Below are positions 4,958 to 7,730 of a DNA stretch of 7,730 nucleotides, in pieces. The position numbers and the translations under genes were made by a program. The stretch comes from Candidatus Rifleibacteriota bacterium (lineage in GTDB: Bacteria; Muiribacteriota; Ozemobacteria; Ozemobacterales; Ozemobacteraceae). The notes under the pieces were generated by a model. It saw only the letters and a list, made by a program, of their open reading frames with translations. It ran no database searches and was not told where the DNA came from. Within the stretch, counting starts at the first letter, position 1; each line of letters opens with the position of its first letter. The stretch spans positions 1 to 7,730 of the forward strand of contig JAQUZA010000136.1 of NCBI GenBank assembly GCA_028691595.1, in the 5' to 3' direction.

Positions 4958-6025
4958 TTGAAACGTGCATTGTGGGTCGCCGGAATAATGACTCTTGGGC
5001 TGGCCATGCAGGCCGGTGCTGCCATTTATTCTTATCGTGACGAACATGGCCGGTTGTTTTTAACCGACAGCCCGCCTAATCGTAACTATAAAATTGTCGT
5101 TACCAGCAAAAAGGAACGCGAGGGGCCTGATTCGCCGGCTCCGGCAAGTTTTGCCGCCAGTTCATTCGCTCCGGCCCAGAAGTTTCTTTTGCCCAATGAC
5201 GAATCATTCAGCAAATACATTAATGAGGCCGCCCAGACCCACGGGCTTGACCCCTATCTCATCAAATCAGTCATTAAGGTTGAATCAGATTTCGACCCAC
5301 AGGCAATGTCTTCAAAAGGCGCTCAGGGCCTGATGCAGCTCATACCCTCTACTGCCCGCCTGGTCGGTTGTTCCGATTCCTTTAACCCGCGTCAGAACAT
5401 TCTGGGCGGTGCCAATTACCTCAAGATGATGCTCAAGCGCTTCAATGGCAAGGTCGATTATGCCCTGGCCGCATATAATGCCGGCCCGGGCAATGTTGAT
5501 AAACATGGCGGCATCCCACCTTTCCGTGAAACCCGGAACTATGTGCGCAAAGTTCGCCATTATTATAAACAGTATGCCGCCAATCTACCGGTAGCCGAAA
5601 AGTCGGTCACAGCCAAAGCAAAAAAAGCAAGAGTCATGCCGGTTCTGCATTCAGACCTGTCAAAGCGGCTGACTGATGCCTACGAAAAATTCCGCAATTC
5701 AGATGTTAACGGTGCCATGGACGAATACCGCGATATTCTCAACATCTATCCACGCAATACCCAGGCCCTTTACAATCTTGCCTGCCTTCTCGACCTTGAA
5801 AGATGTTATGAAGAAGCGATCGATGTCTACCAGGCCGCCCTCAAACAAGACCCTTTCCTCGACAAGGCCCTGTATAATCTTGCCGTTATCTATGAGCGCC
5901 TCGGCATGCATGCTGAAGCCATAGACACCTGGAAAAACTACATTCAGGTCGCCAAAGACGAAGAGAAGATCGTCATGGCCGAAAAATTTATGACCGAATT
6001 GCGCGAATACGCCGCTATCAACTGA
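4958..6025 (+). CDS. Secreted SLT-family lytic transglycosylase with DUF4124-like N-terminus and C-terminal TPRs
   Basis: Lytic transglycosylases cleave the MurNAc-GlcNAc bond of peptidoglycan to form 1,6-anhydro ends, acting in the periplasm. From the TTG start (355 residues), KR plus a hydrophobic stretch to AGAA (about 1-22) is a signal peptide. IYSYRDEHGRLFLTD (23-37) matches the DUF4124 module often found before such domains. The SLT domain spans about 80-215: catalytic E109 in KVESDFDP, GLMQL at 124-128, AYNAGPGNV at 172-180 and ETRNYVRKV. From about 234 to 340 there are three TPR units (for example ALYNLACLL and ALYNLAVIYERLG), suited to protein contacts. There is no lipobox cysteine after the signal peptide, so it should be soluble in the periplasm. 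It lies 44 bp before the pilin-like genes, consistent with wall remodelling for a pilus or secretion complex. Domain calls are firm; the partner is inferred. Confidence 0.9.
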   Translation: MKRALWVAGIMTLGLAMQAGAAIYSYRDEHGRLFLTDSPPNRNYKIVVTSKKEREGPDSPAPASFAASSFAPAQKFLLPNDESFSKYINEAAQTHGLDPYLIKSVIKVESDFDPQAMSSKGAQGLMQLIPSTARLVGCSDSFNPRQNILGGANYLKMMLKRFNGKVDYALAAYNAGPGNVDKHGGIPPFRETRNYVRKVRHYYKQYAANLPVAEKSVTAKAKKARVMPVLHSDLSKRLTDAYEKFRNSDVNGAMDEYRDILNIYPRNTQALYNLACLLDLERCYEEAIDVYQAALKQDPFLDKALYNLAVIYERLGMHAEAIDTWKNYIQVAKDEEKIVMAEKFMTELREYAAIN

Positions 6026-6029
6026 ACCA

Positions 6030-6048
6030 GCGGGCCTGCCGGCCCCGC
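6030..6048 (+). other. GC-rich intercistronic hairpin between transglycosylase and pilin genes
   Basis: GCGGG (6030-6034) pairs with CCCGC (6044-6048), and CC (6035-6036) with GG (6041-6042) across a TGCC loop with one bulged C. The stem starts 5 nt after the stop codon. No T-run follows, so it is not a normal intrinsic terminator; it could stabilise the upstream mRNA or set different expression levels for enzyme and pilins. Confidence 0.45.
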
Positions 6049-6069
6049 AGACAAAACACAGGAAGCGAA

Positions 6070-6447
6070 ATGCCAGAAACAGCCCCGAGATCGATGTTCG
6101 AAAAGCTGCTTTACCTTGGTATTGCGACTTTTTTTCTCTGGCCGTTTGTCCAGCTCTGGTCAGTCAAAGCTCTGCCGTTGTTTGAATCTGACGGTCATCT
6201 GCGCGCTTCGGTAGCACTCGAGAATCTCATGGAAAGCGCACTGAGCCGACCTTTTGAACGCAGCTATACCTCTGGTTTCGAGCCGGTCAAGGGTTGTGAA
6301 GATCTTGACCTGATGGGCAGAATAGAGGTGCTCGTGCATCCTGATTTTCCGGCCAGCGTTCTGGTGCGTGCCCAGGTCCGCTGGGGCATGTTTCCGCTCG
6401 TTAAAAGTCTGAATCTTGAATGTTTAAAGGCGCGAACCAGACCATGA
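6070..6447 (+). CDS. PilV/GspI-like minor pseudopilin candidate (divergent N-terminus)
   Basis: The 125-residue protein has one N-terminal membrane segment (about 11-30, LLYLGIATFFLWPFVQLW) followed by ASVALENLMESALSRPFE, which resembles the helix of PilV/GspI-type minor pilins (LAENLMEEALSLPF in general form). The rest is a short polar domain with IEVLVHPDFP and VRAQVRWG, like the beta-strand part of these proteins, and two cysteines. Minor pseudopilins form the tip of a type IV pilus or type II secretion pseudopilus. The usual prepilin signal, Gly followed by a hydrophobic run with Glu at +5, is not evident; MFEKLLYLG is the nearest stretch. AGGAAG at 6060-6065 is 4 nt before the ATG. The stop overlaps the next start (ATGA). 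The call rests strongly on position before a clear prepilin gene. Confidence 0.6.
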   Translation: MPETAPRSMFEKLLYLGIATFFLWPFVQLWSVKALPLFESDGHLRASVALENLMESALSRPFERSYTSGFEPVKGCEDLDLMGRIEVLVHPDFPASVLVRAQVRWGMFPLVKSLNLECLKARTRP

Positions 6448-6965
6448 TTAATCGCAGAAAGGGTATAACCCTCTGGGAACTGGGCCTGTTCACAATCTTT
6501 CTCGCAGTGGCAGGCGGCGCATCGGTGTTTTTTTTCTTTCTCAATTCAAGCGATATGAAAAAAGCTCAACAGAAATTCGCCTGGGTCCAGGAAATAAACG
6601 ACATTCTCGACGAGGTCGTCAGCGAAATTTCAAACTCGGTGCAGCTCGAACACCCGTTTAACAGTTCTTCAAGAGAATGTTTCTTCAGGGCTTCCTCTGA
6701 CACCGGAAACCTTCTGCCATCTGTGTTTGAAGAGGGCTTTGTCTTTACAGACAACTCCCTGACCTATGTTTCACGAAGTCCTTCGGTTGCCAGCGGCCCC
6801 AAACGACTGGGGCGCTTTGCAAACCCTCTCATAACAAACTGTCGCGATGGCAAATTCACCCGGGTTATGCCCGATAGCCTCGAAATTTATTTCCGTGCCG
6901 ATTCCCCTGATGGAAGTGGCACCACCCGGGAATTTGTAAGGGTGGTACACCTGAGAAATCAATGA
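6444..6965 (+). CDS. Type IV prepilin-like minor pseudopilin (PilW/GspJ-like)
   Basis: With the ATG at 6444 the product has 173 residues and starts MINRRKG-ITLWELGLF: a 7-residue basic leader, Gly at -1 and Glu at +5, the recognition site of prepilin peptidase (PilD/GspO). A hydrophobic helix follows to about residue 33, then a helix with AQQKFAWVQEINDILDEVVSEI and a C-terminal domain with cysteines in RECFF and TNCRDG that could form a disulfide. The ending FVRVVHLRNQ resembles GspJ/PilW-type minor pilins. It would be inserted in the inner membrane and assembled into a pilus or pseudopilus. An alternative ATG at 6420 gives a 15-residue leader but no better ribosome site; the ATGA overlap with the upstream stop and the short leader favour 6444. 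An eight-T run lies in the membrane-helix codons. Prepilin class firm, subtype tentative. Confidence 0.8.
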   Translation: MINRRKGITLWELGLFTIFLAVAGGASVFFFFLNSSDMKKAQQKFAWVQEINDILDEVVSEISNSVQLEHPFNSSSRECFFRASSDTGNLLPSVFEEGFVFTDNSLTYVSRSPSVASGPKRLGRFANPLITNCRDGKFTRVMPDSLEIYFRADSPDGSGTTREFVRVVHLRNQ

Positions 6966-7730
6966 ACAGACTTCCTGATGAAAAGCAATCTCTCGTTCCG
7001 GTAGTGGTGATGATCTGTTTCACCCTGCTGCTGGTCGTTGCCATGATTGTCAGAGTTTACCGGGCTGACCGTGATCTCGGTCTGCTGCGAATTTCAGGTC
7101 GGCAGGCCCGCCTGGCTGCTGAATCCGGTGTTCATTACGCCATCGAAAAAATGCGTGCGGCGGTGAGCTCTTCAGATCGCGCCGCCAACCCGGCAGCTCT
7201 CACCGCGATGTTTTTTGCCGATCAGCTCGAAACCGAAGGCTGGATAAGCTTTGGCCAGAAAACCGATGCCTGGTTCCGTATCATTTCAGTTCGGCAAATT
7301 CAGACCGACGATGTTCCCGGAACCAGGTTGTTAAACGAAAGCCTGCAATACCAGGTGCTCAGTGAGGGGCGCTGCGGGCGTTTTCGCTACTCAACCGCCG
7401 CTGTCGTTCAACTCTATGACCTGGTAAAAAGTTTTGCGGTATTCTCAAGCCTTGACCAGCACTACTATGGTATGCCGATGCAGGCGCAGGTCGAGAACGC
7501 CGGCTCACTTGAAGACTTCGTCAGCGCCAATGCCGGGCTCTTCAATTCTGCGGCGATCAATCGTCAGGGCATCTGCCATGATCCGCTGTTGCTGGTTAAA
7601 CTTTTTTCGATTGAAGGCCAGGACCCCTTTAACGCCGCAACTGGCACAACAAAAGTCCCCGAAAACTACGGAAGACGTTATTTCCGTGATGGAACCTCAC
7701 CCTGTGTTGGCCCTCTATATTGCGAAAGCC
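6962..7730 (+). CDS. PilX/GspK-like pilus assembly protein, 3' end beyond the window
   Basis: The frame opens with ATG at 6962, overlapping the previous TGA (ATGA), and stays open to the window end: 256 complete codons. It starts MNRLPDEKQSLVPVV, has one membrane segment (about 11-30, VPVVVMICFTLLLVVAMIV), then ISGRQARLAAESGVHYAIEKM (in pieces, about 44-64). RQARLAAESGVHYA is a hallmark of PilX/GspK-type minor pilins, which cap or prime pilus assembly. A large, unrecognised extracytoplasmic domain follows, including FAVFSSLDQHYYG and at least four cysteines. No Gly at -1 with Glu at +5 is visible, though GspK-type proteins commonly lack that Glu. As third gene after PilV- and PilW-like genes the order matches the usual minor-pilin cluster. 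The remaining length is unknown. Confidence 0.75.
   Translation, partial: MNRLPDEKQSLVPVVVMICFTLLLVVAMIVRVYRADRDLGLLRISGRQARLAAESGVHYAIEKMRAAVSSSDRAANPAALTAMFFADQLETEGWISFGQKTDAWFRIISVRQIQTDDVPGTRLLNESLQYQVLSEGRCGRFRYSTAAVVQLYDLVKSFAVFSSLDQHYYGMPMQAQVENAGSLEDFVSANAGLFNSAAINRQGICHDPLLLVKLFSIEGQDPFNAATGTTKVPENYGRRYFRDGTSPCVGPLYCES

Noticed and set aside
6420..6443. Upstream ATG start for the prepilin-like gene
   Set aside because: ATG 6444 gives a typical 7-residue leader and a 4-bp ATGA overlap, as at the next junction; the upstream ATG has no better ribosome site.
1..7730. CRISPR array, tRNA, rRNA, integrase, transposase or phage genes
   Set aside because: None was seen: there are no regularly spaced direct repeats, no tRNA-like cloverleaf noticed, and no encoded protein with such motifs.

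Overview
The window is one strand-coherent stretch: all nine genes I can support lie on the + strand, and GC content appears to be a little above 50%. A Gram-negative-type cell envelope is suggested by a secreted lytic transglycosylase and by a run of type IV pilin/type II secretion-like minor pseudopilins. The taxon cannot be fixed from the sequence. A deltaproteobacterium-like lineage or a candidate phylum such as Riflebacteria/Ozemobacteria would fit, but that is a guess.

Layout. (1) Positions 1-1734 hold the 3' part of a radical SAM enzyme, cut by the window start. (2) A good sigma-70-type promoter at 1760-1789 leads into a class IV branched-chain aminotransferase (ilvE, 1853-2956). Its stop overlaps the GTG start of a CysQ/inositol-monophosphatase-family phosphatase (2953-3789), so the two form a coupled pair. 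(3) Positions 3790-4957 are an accessory-looking interval. It has a 70-residue orphan gene behind an inverted-repeat leader, a perfect 15-bp palindrome, a possible terminator overlapping a strong promoter, and a 100-residue orphan protein with a possible Cys/His metal site. It ends in a 370-bp gene-free stretch holding a cluster of hairpin-forming dispersed-repeat-like sequences. (4) From 4958 a TTG-started, secreted SLT lytic transglycosylase with DUF4124-like and TPR regions is followed, 44 bp on, by three tightly packed genes: a PilV/GspI-like, a PilW/GspJ-like and a PilX/GspK-like protein. The last runs off the window end. The last three are joined by ATGA overlaps.

How the genes work together. 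The transglycosylase plausibly opens peptidoglycan for, or is otherwise tied to, the pilus/secretion machine whose minor pilins follow it. The ilvE-cysQ pair looks like housekeeping metabolism. I found no phage, transposase, CRISPR, tRNA or rRNA, and nothing that clearly amounts to a new biological system. The most unexplained material is the 3.8-4.8 kb interval, the unassigned C-terminal region of the radical SAM protein, and the lack of a visible prepilin cleavage site in two of the three pseudopilin-like proteins.
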